Origin: Hyphomicrobiales bacterium
GTDB taxonomy: Bacteria > Pseudomonadota > Alphaproteobacteria > Rhizobiales > Xanthobacteraceae
Direction: 5' to 3'
NCBI GenBank assembly: GCA_016201085.1
Contig: JACQDO010000019.1
Span: 1 to 10,917 of the forward strand
Length of the DNA stretch: 10,917 nucleotides
Shown: positions 1-6,220 of the stretch, one piece after another
Numbering within the stretch: position 1 is the stretch's first letter
Layout of the letters: every line of letters starts with the position of its first letter
The notes under the pieces: generated by a model
Seen by the model: only the letters and a program-made list of their open reading frames with translations
Told to the model about the DNA's origin: nothing
Database searches by the model: none
Program-made: the position numbers and the translations under genes

Positions 1-369
1 TCCAAGGGCATTTCGGCCGGCAAATCCAACAACACCTATCGCGGGCTGGTCTCGGCGCACCGCAAGGCGACGGGCGCGCGCAACTTCACCAACTGTGACT
101 CGCTGTTGATCGGCAACCAGTGCGGCGCGCATACGGTGCCTTACATCGAGGCGAAGAATTCGTCCGCGGTGTTCGAACACGAGGCCTCAACCTCGAAAAT
201 CTCCGAGGATATGCTGTTCTACTGCCAGCAGCGCGGCATGTCGGCGGAGGAGGCGACCGCGCTGGTGGTCAAAGGCTTTGTCAAGGACGTGTTGCAGCAG
301 TTGCCGATGGAATTCGCGGTCGAGGCGCAGAAGCTGATCTCGATCTCGCTTGAAGGAAGTGTGGGGTAG
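1..369 (+). CDS. sufB: SufB, Fe-S cluster scaffold subunit (C-terminal part)
   Basis: C-terminal 122 residues of SufB, the scaffold subunit that with SufC and SufD builds Fe-S clusters in the cytosol. The frame is open from base 1 and stops with TAG at 367-369; the start lies outside the window. The sequence follows the family closely: SKGISAGKSNNTYRG at the left edge, TNCDSLLIGNQCGAHT, then FEHEASTSKISEDMLFYCQQRG and the ending EFAVEAQKLISISLEGSVG. The Cys of NCDSLLIG (codon 94-96) corresponds to the assembly cysteine Cys405 of E. coli SufB, and the EHEA motif carries the His/Glu pair that acts with it (family knowledge). The C-terminus is complete, so the insert downstream has not damaged the protein. 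In related genomes sufC would be expected directly after it, whereas here a ParA-like gene begins 14 bases after the stop. Confidence 0.97.
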   Translation, partial: SKGISAGKSNNTYRGLVSAHRKATGARNFTNCDSLLIGNQCGAHTVPYIEAKNSSAVFEHEASTSKISEDMLFYCQQRGMSAEEATALVVKGFVKDVLQQLPMEFAVEAQKLISISLEGSVG

Positions 370-383
370 GGCGGGATATCCAA

Positions 384-1181
384 ATGAAAACTATTGCGAC
401 CATTAACTTTAAAGGCGGCGTTGGGAAAACAACCGTGACATGGTGTCTCGGTGACGTTCTGTCGACGTATTCGCGTTCGAAGGTCATTTTGTTCGACCTG
501 GATGCGCAGATGTCTCTGACACAGGCGATCGCATTGGACGCAGAGGGAAATTCGTCCGGAAAGTTTGCCTCATGGTACGAAAATGCAGCAGCACATGACA
601 AAACAATCTTTTCTGCATTACGAAAATTTCTTGAAACTGATCTGACCGGCTTTCAAGCTGATAACGGATTTGTCTTTCGGCTTGCAGAAAATTATCACTT
701 CGTTCCATCAACCGAGCAATTGTATTGGCTCGAACTTGAGGCGCCTGATCCTGGAAAGGGCAAGTTCTTCATTAAGAACTTACTTGGAAAAGTAGAAAAT
801 TCCGGCGCGTTGCCAAAATATGACTACGCGCTCTTTGATTGCCCCCCGTCGTTTACGATGCTGTCATATAGCGTTCTCACATCGTGCGACCTTATTCTTA
901 TTCCGTTTAATCCGGATTTCTTTGCGGCAAAGGGCGTGGGCCTATTAATTGCTGGCCTTCGGCATCGCATTCAACCACATCCCATTCCAAAATTGGCCGT
1001 ATTCGCAAACAGGGCGCGAACGTACGGTGGAGAGCCAACGAAACTAGCGCGGGCATGGATATCTGATGTTCGCGCGGCCTGCGACAACGTAAGCAATCAA
1101 ACCTCGTGGAGGAACTTGCGAACGTTAAGGAAGCGCTCCGGGAAACGTCGCGGCAATTGCTGCGTATTGAGAGGCGCGTAA
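384..1181 (+). CDS. ParA/MinD-family P-loop ATPase, C-terminus probably damaged
   Basis: A 265-residue ParA-type ATPase. Visible motifs are the deviant Walker A KGGVGKTT (residues 10-17, with signature Lys10), Walker A' LFDLDAQ (36-42) and Walker B LFDCPPS (150-156), followed by SCDLILIPFNPDFFAAKG (167-184), typical of soluble ParA proteins. I see no CxxC, so it is not an ApbC/Mrp-type Fe-S carrier. Such ATPases normally position plasmids, chromosomes or protein cargo on the nucleoid; the cargo here is unknown. The start is ATG 384, after a weak GGCGGGA, 14 bases past sufB. The family normally continues for several tens of residues after a segment like WISDVRAACD. Here the tail from about residue 240 is Arg-rich and low in complexity, while another frame becomes coding-like, so I infer a frameshift or deletion at 1095-1106. 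GC is low: the 60 bases from 601 count 22 G+C, against 41 for the 60 bases from 1681 in sufC. This suggests horizontal transfer. Confidence 0.85.
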   Translation: MKTIATINFKGGVGKTTVTWCLGDVLSTYSRSKVILFDLDAQMSLTQAIALDAEGNSSGKFASWYENAAAHDKTIFSALRKFLETDLTGFQADNGFVFRLAENYHFVPSTEQLYWLELEAPDPGKGKFFIKNLLGKVENSGALPKYDYALFDCPPSFTMLSYSVLTSCDLILIPFNPDFFAAKGVGLLIAGLRHRIQPHPIPKLAVFANRARTYGGEPTKLARAWISDVRAACDNVSNQTSWRNLRTLRKRSGKRRGNCCVLRGA

Positions 1182-1525
1182 CGGCAGCATTCCCATCGGC
1201 TATGAAAGCCAGTCGTGCTCAAACCAAACATTCCTCTTCCGAGAAAAGGCTTCGCCTTGATGAAGCTGCGGCGCAACAAGTCATTGCTAGCTTGAAAGAA
1301 AGAATATCAAAGGGCGAACAGATAGAAAGCCAACTCACGGACTATTCAGTGAAACCCAATCTCCAAATCATAGCGAGAATTCTTGGAATGACAAATGTCA
1401 AGCTTCCGCCAAAAGACGAGCTCGTGAGAAGAATATCGACGCGATTGCGACAAAGCGTATCCGTGACGACGGGATTCCACGAAGAAACGCGTGGCTACAC
1501 CGGTAGCGATGAAAAAGTACGATAG
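1106..1525 (+). CDS. Unrecognised small helical protein, possible partner of the ParA-like ATPase
   Basis: I do not recognise this 139-codon frame. With GTG 1106 as start it overlaps the parA-like frame by 76 bases; with ATG 1202 it would be 107 residues and not overlap. Neither start has a clear ribosome binding site. The stretch after the GTG, EELANVKEALRETSRQLLRI, looks like a real charged, coiled-coil-type helix, so coding probably begins at or before 1106. The protein may be the remnant of a longer one, or be joined to the ATPase by a frameshift. Residues 84-118 (PNLQIIARILGM, then PPKDELVRRISTRL) have the rhythm of a small helix-extended-helix or SAP-like motif; this is a guess from pattern. 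AGA and ATA codons (for example aga-ata-tca and aga-ata-tcg) are unlike the suf genes. Stop TAG is at 1523-1525, 23 bases before sufC. By position it is a candidate ParB-like or cargo partner, but no function is claimed. Confidence 0.6.
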   Translation: MEELANVKEALRETSRQLLRIERRVTAAFPSAMKASRAQTKHSSSEKRLRLDEAAAQQVIASLKERISKGEQIESQLTDYSVKPNLQIIARILGMTNVKLPPKDELVRRISTRLRQSVSVTTGFHEETRGYTGSDEKVR

Positions 1526-1548
1526 CGCGAACAAAAGAAGTGAAATAA

Positions 1549-2298
1549 ATGCTTGAAATCAAAAATCTGCATGCCGAGGTCGAGGGCAAGAAAATTCTCA
1601 ACGGCCTGACGCTGACCGTGAACAAGGGCCAGGTCGCCGCCATCATGGGCCCGAACGGCTCCGGCAAGTCGACGCTCGCCTATGTGCTCGCCGGCAAACC
1701 GGGCTACGAGGTGACCGAGGGCGAGGTGCTGCTCGACGGGCAGAACATCCTGGAGCTGTCGCCGGACGGGCGCGCCGCCAAGGGCGTGTTTCTTGCCTTC
1801 CAGTATCCGGTGGAAGTGCCGGGCGTCGCCACCATGACTTTCCTGCGCACCGCGCTCAATGCCCAGCGCAAGACGCGCGGCGAGGGCGAATTGTCGACGC
1901 CGGAATTCATGAAGCTGGTGCGCGACACTTCGACCAAGCTCGGCGTCAGCCAGGAGCACCTGCGGCGTGCCGTCAATGTCGGCTTTTCCGGCGGCGAGAA
2001 GAAACGCAACGAAATCCTGCAAATGGCGATCCTGCAGCCGCGCCTGGCGGTGCTCGACGAGACCGACTCCGGCCTCGACATCGACGCGCTGCAGATCGTG
2101 GCCGAGGGCGTCAATCGGCTGCGTTCGCCCGAGCGCTCGATGATCGTCATCACGCACTATCAGCGCCTGCTCAACTTCATCGTGCCCGACGTGGTGCACG
2201 TGCTGGCCAAGGGCCAGGTGGTCAAGACCGGCGGCAAGGAGCTCGCGCTCGAGTTAGAGGCCAAGGGTTACGCGCAATTCGTTGGCGAGGCAGCGTGA
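1549..2298 (+). CDS. sufC: SufC, ABC-type ATPase of the SufBCD complex
   Basis: A complete 249-residue SufC, the cytosolic ATPase that drives conformational change in the SufBCD scaffold. ABC motifs in order are Walker A GPNGSGKST (34-42), Q-loop Gln85 in AFQYPVEVPG, the SufC-type signature FSGGEKKRNE (146-155), Walker B LAVLDETDSGLD (166-177), and the switch His203 in ITHYQ. Length and sequence are normal for the family. The start ATG 1549 follows AGAAG at 1536-1540 with 8 bases between. This ribosome binding site lies in the AT-rich 23-base gap after the foreign insert, so it may belong to either. The stop TGA (2296-2298) shares its A with the sufD ATG, implying translational coupling. Confidence 0.98.
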   Translation: MLEIKNLHAEVEGKKILNGLTLTVNKGQVAAIMGPNGSGKSTLAYVLAGKPGYEVTEGEVLLDGQNILELSPDGRAAKGVFLAFQYPVEVPGVATMTFLRTALNAQRKTRGEGELSTPEFMKLVRDTSTKLGVSQEHLRRAVNVGFSGGEKKRNEILQMAILQPRLAVLDETDSGLDIDALQIVAEGVNRLRSPERSMIVITHYQRLLNFIVPDVVHVLAKGQVVKTGGKELALELEAKGYAQFVGEAA

Positions 2299-3611
2299 TG
2301 AACGTTGAACTGCGCCCAGTGAAAACGGAGGCCGAGCAGGCGCTGAGCGCCGCTTACGCGGCCGCGCGCGCGACGCTGCCGGGCAAGGGCGATGTCGCTA
2401 AACTGCGCGAGGACGCATTTCGCCGCTTCGAGACGCGCGGGCTGCCGCATCGCCGCGTCGAGGAGTGGAAATACACCGACCTGCGCGCCTTGCTGCGTAC
2501 CGCCTATCCGCTGGCGCCGGCCCCCGATGCCGCGGCGCATGCGCGGGTGCGGAACGCCGGAGGAATACTGAGCGGGGTCGACCGCCGCCGGCTGGTGTTC
2601 GTCGACGGCGTCTTCGCGCCGGAGCTGTCCGATCTGACCGAGGAAGAGGGGCTCACCATCGGCTCGCTGGCCGAAGCTTTGACCAAGGCCGACCCGCTGG
2701 CCATGGCGCGGGTCGGCAAGACCTTTGTCACCGAGGACGTCGCCGTCGCGCTCAACACCGCGCTGATGGGTGACGGCGCGGTCATCCGAGTTGCCGCCGG
2801 TGTTGCGCTCCGGCGGCCGATCCATCTGATTTTTGCCGCCAGCAACGACCGGCCGAGCGCAAGCTACGTCCGTTCGCTGATCGTGATCGAGAAGGGCGCC
2901 CACGCCACGATCGTCGAGAGCTACGAGGGCGCCAGCTCCCAGATCAATAGCGCGCTTGAGCTTATCGTCGGCGACGACGCCCGCGTCGACACCATCAAGA
3001 TCGCGAGCGGCCGCGCATTGCAGATGGCGAGCCTGCTGGCTACCGTCGGCGCGCGCGCGATCTTCAACAGTTTCGCCTTTGCCGCCGACGCCGAGCTGGT
3101 GCGCACGCAAAGCTTCATCCGCTTTGCCGGCGAGGATACCAAGGCCGCCGTGCGCGGCGTCAGCCTGCTGCGCGGACGCGATCATGTCGACAACACGCTG
3201 CTGATCGAGCACGCCGCGCCGCATTGCCAGAGCCGCGAGCAGTTCCGTGCCGTGCTCGACGGCGACAGCCGCAGCGTTTTTCAGGGCAAGATCGTGGTGC
3301 AACCGCACGCGCAGAAGACCGACGCCAAGATGCTGACGCGCGCGTTGCTGCTGTCGGAAACGGCGGAAGCCGACAACAAGCCGGAGCTGGAAATCTTTGC
3401 CGACGACGTGGTCTGCGGCCATGGCGCCACCGCCGGCGCGCTCGATCCGGGCCTCAAGTTCTACCTTATGTCGCGCGGCATTTCCGAGAAGGAGTCCGAG
3501 GCGTTGCTGATCGAGGCCTTCATCGACGAGACGATCGAAGAGATCGCGCATGAGGGCATTCGCGACGCGCTGAAGTTTGCCGCGCTCAAGTGGCTGGGGG
3601 TGCGCTCATGA
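2298..3611 (+). CDS. sufD: SufD, scaffold subunit of the SufBCD complex
   Basis: A complete 437-residue SufD, paralogue of SufB and partner of SufB and SufC in Fe-S assembly. The N-terminal helical domain carries the typical EEWKYTDL (residues 55-62). The SufBD beta-helix follows, and the conserved CGHGATAG near the C-terminus holds His375, equivalent to the functional His360 of E. coli SufD (family knowledge). ATG 2298 is chosen because it overlaps the sufC stop as TGATG; a GTG in frame three bases earlier is less likely. The stop TGA at 3609-3611 overlaps an ATG at 3608 in another frame, an ATGA arrangement usual for coupled suf genes. Here that ATG leads into a repeat-derived short frame rather than directly into sufS. 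Confidence 0.97.
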   Translation: MNVELRPVKTEAEQALSAAYAAARATLPGKGDVAKLREDAFRRFETRGLPHRRVEEWKYTDLRALLRTAYPLAPAPDAAAHARVRNAGGILSGVDRRRLVFVDGVFAPELSDLTEEEGLTIGSLAEALTKADPLAMARVGKTFVTEDVAVALNTALMGDGAVIRVAAGVALRRPIHLIFAASNDRPSASYVRSLIVIEKGAHATIVESYEGASSQINSALELIVGDDARVDTIKIASGRALQMASLLATVGARAIFNSFAFAADAELVRTQSFIRFAGEDTKAAVRGVSLLRGRDHVDNTLLIEHAAPHCQSREQFRAVLDGDSRSVFQGKIVVQPHAQKTDAKMLTRALLLSETAEADNKPELEIFADDVVCGHGATAGALDPGLKFYLMSRGISEKESEALLIEAFIDETIEEIAHEGIRDALKFAALKWLGVRS

Positions 3612-3623
3612 CGCGGACTTCCT

Positions 3624-3670
3624 GTCCCGGGCGCACTGCAGCACGCAGTGCTGCTGTGCAGAACCGGGAC
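3624..3670. repeat. 47-bp palindromic repeat, unit 1 (REP-like)
   Basis: The ends are gtcccgg (3624-3630) and ccgggac (3664-3670), a 7-bp inverted repeat. Inside is a hairpin with arms 3633-3644 and 3648-3659 (12 bp, one mismatch) and the 3-base loop gca. It has the same length and layout as unit 2. Intergenic repeats of this style are common in Bradyrhizobium-type genomes (recalled, not searched). It lies between sufD and sufS and would form a strong hairpin in the operon mRNA. Confidence 0.85.
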
Positions 3671-3695
3671 CGTTACGGGCACCGAATTTGGAAAG

Positions 3696-3742
3696 GTCCC
3701 GGATCAGCGATGCAGCATTGCATGCTGCATCGCGTCCGGGAC
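3696..3742. repeat. 47-bp palindromic repeat, unit 2 (REP-like)
   Basis: The ends are gtcccgg (3696-3702, its g being the second of ggtcccgg) and ccgggac (3736-3742). The inner hairpin is perfect: arms gcgatgcagcat (3707-3718) and atgctgcatcgc (3722-3733) with loop tgc. It is separated from unit 1 by 25 bases, giving a two-unit BIME-like cluster. It ends 11 bases before the sufS start codon, so mRNA folding could affect sufS translation. Confidence 0.85.
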
Positions 3743-3753
3743 AAGAGGCAGTA

Positions 3754-4995
3754 ATGCATCCGGCAGTCAGCAACGGCAGCTACGACGTCGGGCAAATCCG
3801 CAAGGATTTCCCCGCGCTGGCCATGCAGGTCTATGGCAAGCCGCTGGTCTATCTCGACAACGCGGCCTCGGCGCAAAAGCCGCAAGCCGTGCTCGACCGG
3901 CTCACCCGGGCCTATACGTCGCAATACGCCAACGTGCACCGCGGCCTGCATTATCTGGCCAACGAAGCGACCGAGGCTTATGAGGCGGCGCGCGAGAGCG
4001 TGCAGCGATTCCTCAATGCCTCGCGCAAGGAAGAGATCGTCTTCACGCGCAACGCCACCGAGGCGATCAATCTGGTGGCCGCCACTTTCGGACGCGAGCG
4101 CATCCGGGCGGGCGACGAGATCGTGCTCTCGATCATGGAGCACCATTCCAACATCGTACCGTGGCATTTCCTGCGCGAGCGCCATGGCGCGGTAATCAAA
4201 TGGTCGCCGATCGACGAAGACGGCAATTTCCTCATCGACGAGTTCGAAAAGCTGCTGGGGCCGCGCACCAAAATGGTGGCGATCACCCAGATGTCGAACG
4301 CGCTCGGCACCGCGGTGCCAGTGAAAGAGGTGATCAAGCTCGCGCATGCGCGCGGCATTCCGGTGCTGGTCGACGGCGCACAGGGCGCGGTGCATCTCGA
4401 CGTGGACGTGCGCGACCTCGACGCCGATTTCTACGTGATGACCGGCCACAAGCTGTACGGCCCGACCGGCATCGGCGTGCTGTATGGCAAATACGATCTG
4501 CTCGCCGCCATGCCGCCGTTTATGGGCGGCGGCGAGATGATCCGCGACGTGTTCGAGGACCGCATCACCTATGGCGAACCGCCGCATCGCTTCGAGGCCG
4601 GTACCCCGGCAATCGTGCAGGCAATCGGACTGGGCGCCGCCATCGACTACGTCAATTCGGTCGGCAAGGCGCGTATCCGCGCGCACGAGAACGTGCTGGT
4701 CAAATACGCGCATGAGCGGCTGGGCGCGATCAACTCGTTGCGCATTATCGGCAATGCGGCGAACAAGGGGCCTATCGTCTCGTTCGAGATCAAGGGCGCG
4801 CATCCACACGATGTCGCCACCATCATCGACCGTTCGGGTGTTGCCGTGCGCGCCGGCACCCATTGCGTGATGCCGTTGCTCGCCCGCTACGGTCTCACCG
4901 CCACCTGCCGCGCATCGTTCGCCATGTACAACACCAAGGATGAGGTGGACGCGCTCGCCGCCTCCCTGATCAAGGCGCAGGAATTTTTCGCATGA
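3754..4995 (+). CDS. sufS: SufS, cysteine desulfurase (class II)
   Basis: A 413-residue PLP-dependent cysteine desulfurase that releases sulfur from L-cysteine as a protein persulfide for SufBCD. Visible features are LVYLDNAASAQKPQ near the N-terminus, EHHSN with PLP-stacking His130 or 131, the Schiff-base Lys233 in MTGHKLYGPTG, and the persulfide Cys371 in RAGTHCVMPLL, the short-loop form of class II (SufS/CsdA) enzymes. ATG 3754 is chosen because AGAGG (3744-3748) precedes it by 5 bases and the protein then has the usual length. The frame is open further back to a TTG at 3577, but that extension only reads the repeats and sufD in the wrong frame. The stop TGA overlaps the next ATG at 4992 (ATGA). 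No SufE or SufU partner is seen in this window. Confidence 0.97.
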   Translation: MHPAVSNGSYDVGQIRKDFPALAMQVYGKPLVYLDNAASAQKPQAVLDRLTRAYTSQYANVHRGLHYLANEATEAYEAARESVQRFLNASRKEEIVFTRNATEAINLVAATFGRERIRAGDEIVLSIMEHHSNIVPWHFLRERHGAVIKWSPIDEDGNFLIDEFEKLLGPRTKMVAITQMSNALGTAVPVKEVIKLAHARGIPVLVDGAQGAVHLDVDVRDLDADFYVMTGHKLYGPTGIGVLYGKYDLLAAMPPFMGGGEMIRDVFEDRITYGEPPHRFEAGTPAIVQAIGLGAAIDYVNSVGKARIRAHENVLVKYAHERLGAINSLRIIGNAANKGPIVSFEIKGAHPHDVATIIDRSGVAVRAGTHCVMPLLARYGLTATCRASFAMYNTKDEVDALAASLIKAQEFFA

Positions 4996-5396
4996 CGGAA
5001 AACAGCCACGCGACCGAAAACACCTCGGTGGCCGAGAAGCCGCCGGAGAACGCCGCGATCAGCGGCTCCTCCGCGCTAACGCAGGAGGAGATCGACCGGC
5101 TCAGCGACGGCATCGTCGCCGCCATCAAGACCGTATTCGATCCGGAAATTCCGGCCGACATCTACGAACTCGGGCTGATCTACAAGATCGACATCGGCGA
5201 GGACCGGGCGGTGAAGATCGACATGTCGCTCACCTCGCCCAACTGCCCGTCGGCGCAGGAACTACCGATCATGGCGGAGAACGCCGTGGCCAGCGTGCCG
5301 GGTGTCAAGGAGGCCAAGGTGGAGATTGTCTGGGATCCGCCTTGGGACCCGAGCCGCATGTCGGACGAAGCGCGGCTGGTCTTAAATATGTGGTGA
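4992..5396 (+). CDS. sufT: SUF-associated DUF59/MIP18-family protein (SufT-like)
   Basis: A 134-residue MIP18/DUF59 protein of the kind encoded in suf operons and thought to help maturation or transfer of Fe-S clusters. About 30 N-terminal residues are charged and low in complexity. The domain then runs from residue 31, with DPEIPADIYELGLIY (50-64), the TSPNCPSAQELP loop with Cys85, and VEIVWDPPWDPSRMSD (110-125), all typical of the family. The start ATG 4992 overlaps the sufS stop, so translation is likely coupled. The stop TGA is at 5394-5396. A small inverted repeat aatatgt/acatatt (5385-5391 and 5398-5404) straddles the stop and is too weak to call a terminator. Confidence 0.93.
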   Translation: MTENSHATENTSVAEKPPENAAISGSSALTQEEIDRLSDGIVAAIKTVFDPEIPADIYELGLIYKIDIGEDRAVKIDMSLTSPNCPSAQELPIMAENAVASVPGVKEAKVEIVWDPPWDPSRMSDEARLVLNMW

Positions 5397-5429
5397 AACA
5401 TATTAGATAGAGTGGAGACGAGGACCGAA

Positions 5430-5813
5430 ATGGCGACTGCCCGACCCAGACCCCAGGTGATGCGGCTGACCGATGCCGCCGCAATGCGCATCAAGGACGT
5501 GATGGCGCGCGCGCAACAGCCGGTCGCCGGCGTGCGCGTCGGCGTCAAGAACGGCGGCTGCGCCGGCATGGAATACACCATGGAATACGCCACCGCGGTC
5601 AATCCGACCGACGAGGTGGTGGAGGACAAGGGCGTCAAGATCCTGGTCGATCCCAAGGCGGTGCTGTTCCTGCTCGGCACCGAGATGGACTACAAAACGG
5701 AAAAATTGTCGGCCCAGTTCGTGTTCAAGAACCCGAACCAGACCTCAGCCTGCGGCTGCGGCGAATCCGTGCAGCTTGCGCCGGCCAAGGATGACGCTGC
5801 CGAGGCGCGGTAA
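5430..5813 (+). CDS. A-type Fe-S carrier (IscA/SufA/HesB family)
   Basis: A 127-residue A-type carrier that binds a transient Fe-S cluster and passes it to target apoproteins. The three conserved ligand cysteines are present: Cys44 in NGGCAGMEY and Cys108 and Cys110 in SACGCGES. The Asp/Ala-rich tail after residue 117 is not conserved. ATG 5430 is preferred because AGG (5421-5423, in GACGAGG) lies 6 bases upstream; an in-frame GTG at 5412 would add six residues. The gap to the previous gene is 33 bases. Whether to call it sufA or iscA cannot be settled from sequence alone; its place in the suf operon favours the SufA role. Confidence 0.95.
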   Translation: MATARPRPQVMRLTDAAAMRIKDVMARAQQPVAGVRVGVKNGGCAGMEYTMEYATAVNPTDEVVEDKGVKILVDPKAVLFLLGTEMDYKTEKLSAQFVFKNPNQTSACGCGESVQLAPAKDDAAEAR

Positions 5814-5833
5814 ATCCGCCGCGGGCTTCGCCC

Positions 5834-6217
5834 ATGGATGCCGACACTATCCGCGATCTATTCGTTGAATTAGGGATGGTGCATGTCCGCCGCATGTTCG
5901 GCGGCGCCGGCATCTATGCGGGCGGCGTGATGTTCGGACTGGTGTCGGACGGTCTGATCTATCTCAAGGCGGATACCGAAACCGTGCCGGCCTTCGAGCG
6001 CGAGAAGTGCGCGCCGTTCGAATATGCGACCAAGAAAGGCAAAAGGGCGGTGATGTCCTATTGGCGGCTGCCCGACCGGCTCTATGACGATCCCGCCGAA
6101 CTCGCGCAATGGGCCAGGCAGGCGATCGCGGTTGCGCGCCGGAACGCGGTCAAAAAACCGGCGGCCAAAAAGTCGGCGAAAAAGCCCCGGACAAAGCGAA
6201 AAAAAGCGAAGCGATAA
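5834..6217 (+). CDS. TfoX N-terminal-domain protein with basic tail
   Basis: A 127-residue protein with a TfoX/Sxy N-terminal domain: RRMFGGAGIYAGGVMFGLV (19-37), LIYLKAD (41-47), then PFEYATKKGKRAVMSYWRLP. It lacks the second, C-terminal TfoX domain of gamma-proteobacterial Sxy competence regulators, so a competence role should not be assumed. The last 23 residues are almost only Lys, Arg, Ala and Pro, like a histone-H1-style DNA- or RNA-binding tail. It starts at ATG 5834, 20 bases after the A-type carrier, and is probably the last gene of the suf transcript. I recall the same neighbour order in Bradyrhizobium. The stop at 6215-6217 lies only 3 bases from the convergent GGDEF stop, with no terminator between. 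Confidence 0.88.
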   Translation: MDADTIRDLFVELGMVHVRRMFGGAGIYAGGVMFGLVSDGLIYLKADTETVPAFEREKCAPFEYATKKGKRAVMSYWRLPDRLYDDPAELAQWARQAIAVARRNAVKKPAAKKSAKKPRTKRKKAKR

Positions 6218-6220
6218 AGC

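Larger units (their letters stand above)
3608..3754 (+). other. 48-codon frame across the repeat pair, linking sufD stop to sufS start
   Basis: ATG 3608 overlaps the sufD stop (ATGA). It opens a 48-codon frame that runs through both palindromic repeats and ends at TAA 3752-3754, whose last A is the first base of the sufS ATG (TAATG). The peptide is repeat-derived with no recognisable domain, so it is unlikely to be a functional protein. Its likely value is mechanical: ribosomes leaving sufD could re-initiate, translate through the hairpins and deliver translation to sufS. I see this arrangement directly; the coupling role is inference. Confidence 0.4.

Noticed and set aside
384..1181. The ParA-like gene as an ApbC/Mrp-type Fe-S carrier belonging to the suf pathway
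   Set aside because: The position is tempting, but no CxxC motif is present, the sequence after Walker B is that of soluble ParA proteins, and the composition is foreign to the operon.
1495..2199. A 234-codon minus-strand frame reaching from sufC into the end of the insert
   Set aside because: It is antisense to sufC for nearly its whole length and has no recognisable domain, so it does not support a minus-strand gene at the junction.
2268..3551. A 427-codon open frame on the minus strand
   Set aside because: It is fully antisense to sufD, which has family motifs throughout. Long antisense frames are expected in GC-rich coding DNA, and its translation has no recognisable domain.
3624..3742. 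Palindromic pair as a transcription terminator or CRISPR-like repeat
   Set aside because: There are no T-runs after the hairpins, sufS is downstream on the same strand, and only two copies are present with no regular spacer series.
3577..3753. N-terminal extension of SufS from TTG 3577
   Set aside because: The extra 59 residues read the sufD end and the palindromic repeats and match nothing in SufS. ATG 3754 has a ribosome binding site and gives the usual length.
3673..4863. A 396-codon open frame on the minus strand
   Set aside because: It is antisense to sufS, which has the PLP lysine and persulfide cysteine in place.
5385..5404. Inverted repeat at the end of the sufT-like gene as a terminator
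   Set aside because: The stem is only 7 bp and AT-rich with no T-run after it, and the operon clearly continues into the A-type carrier gene.
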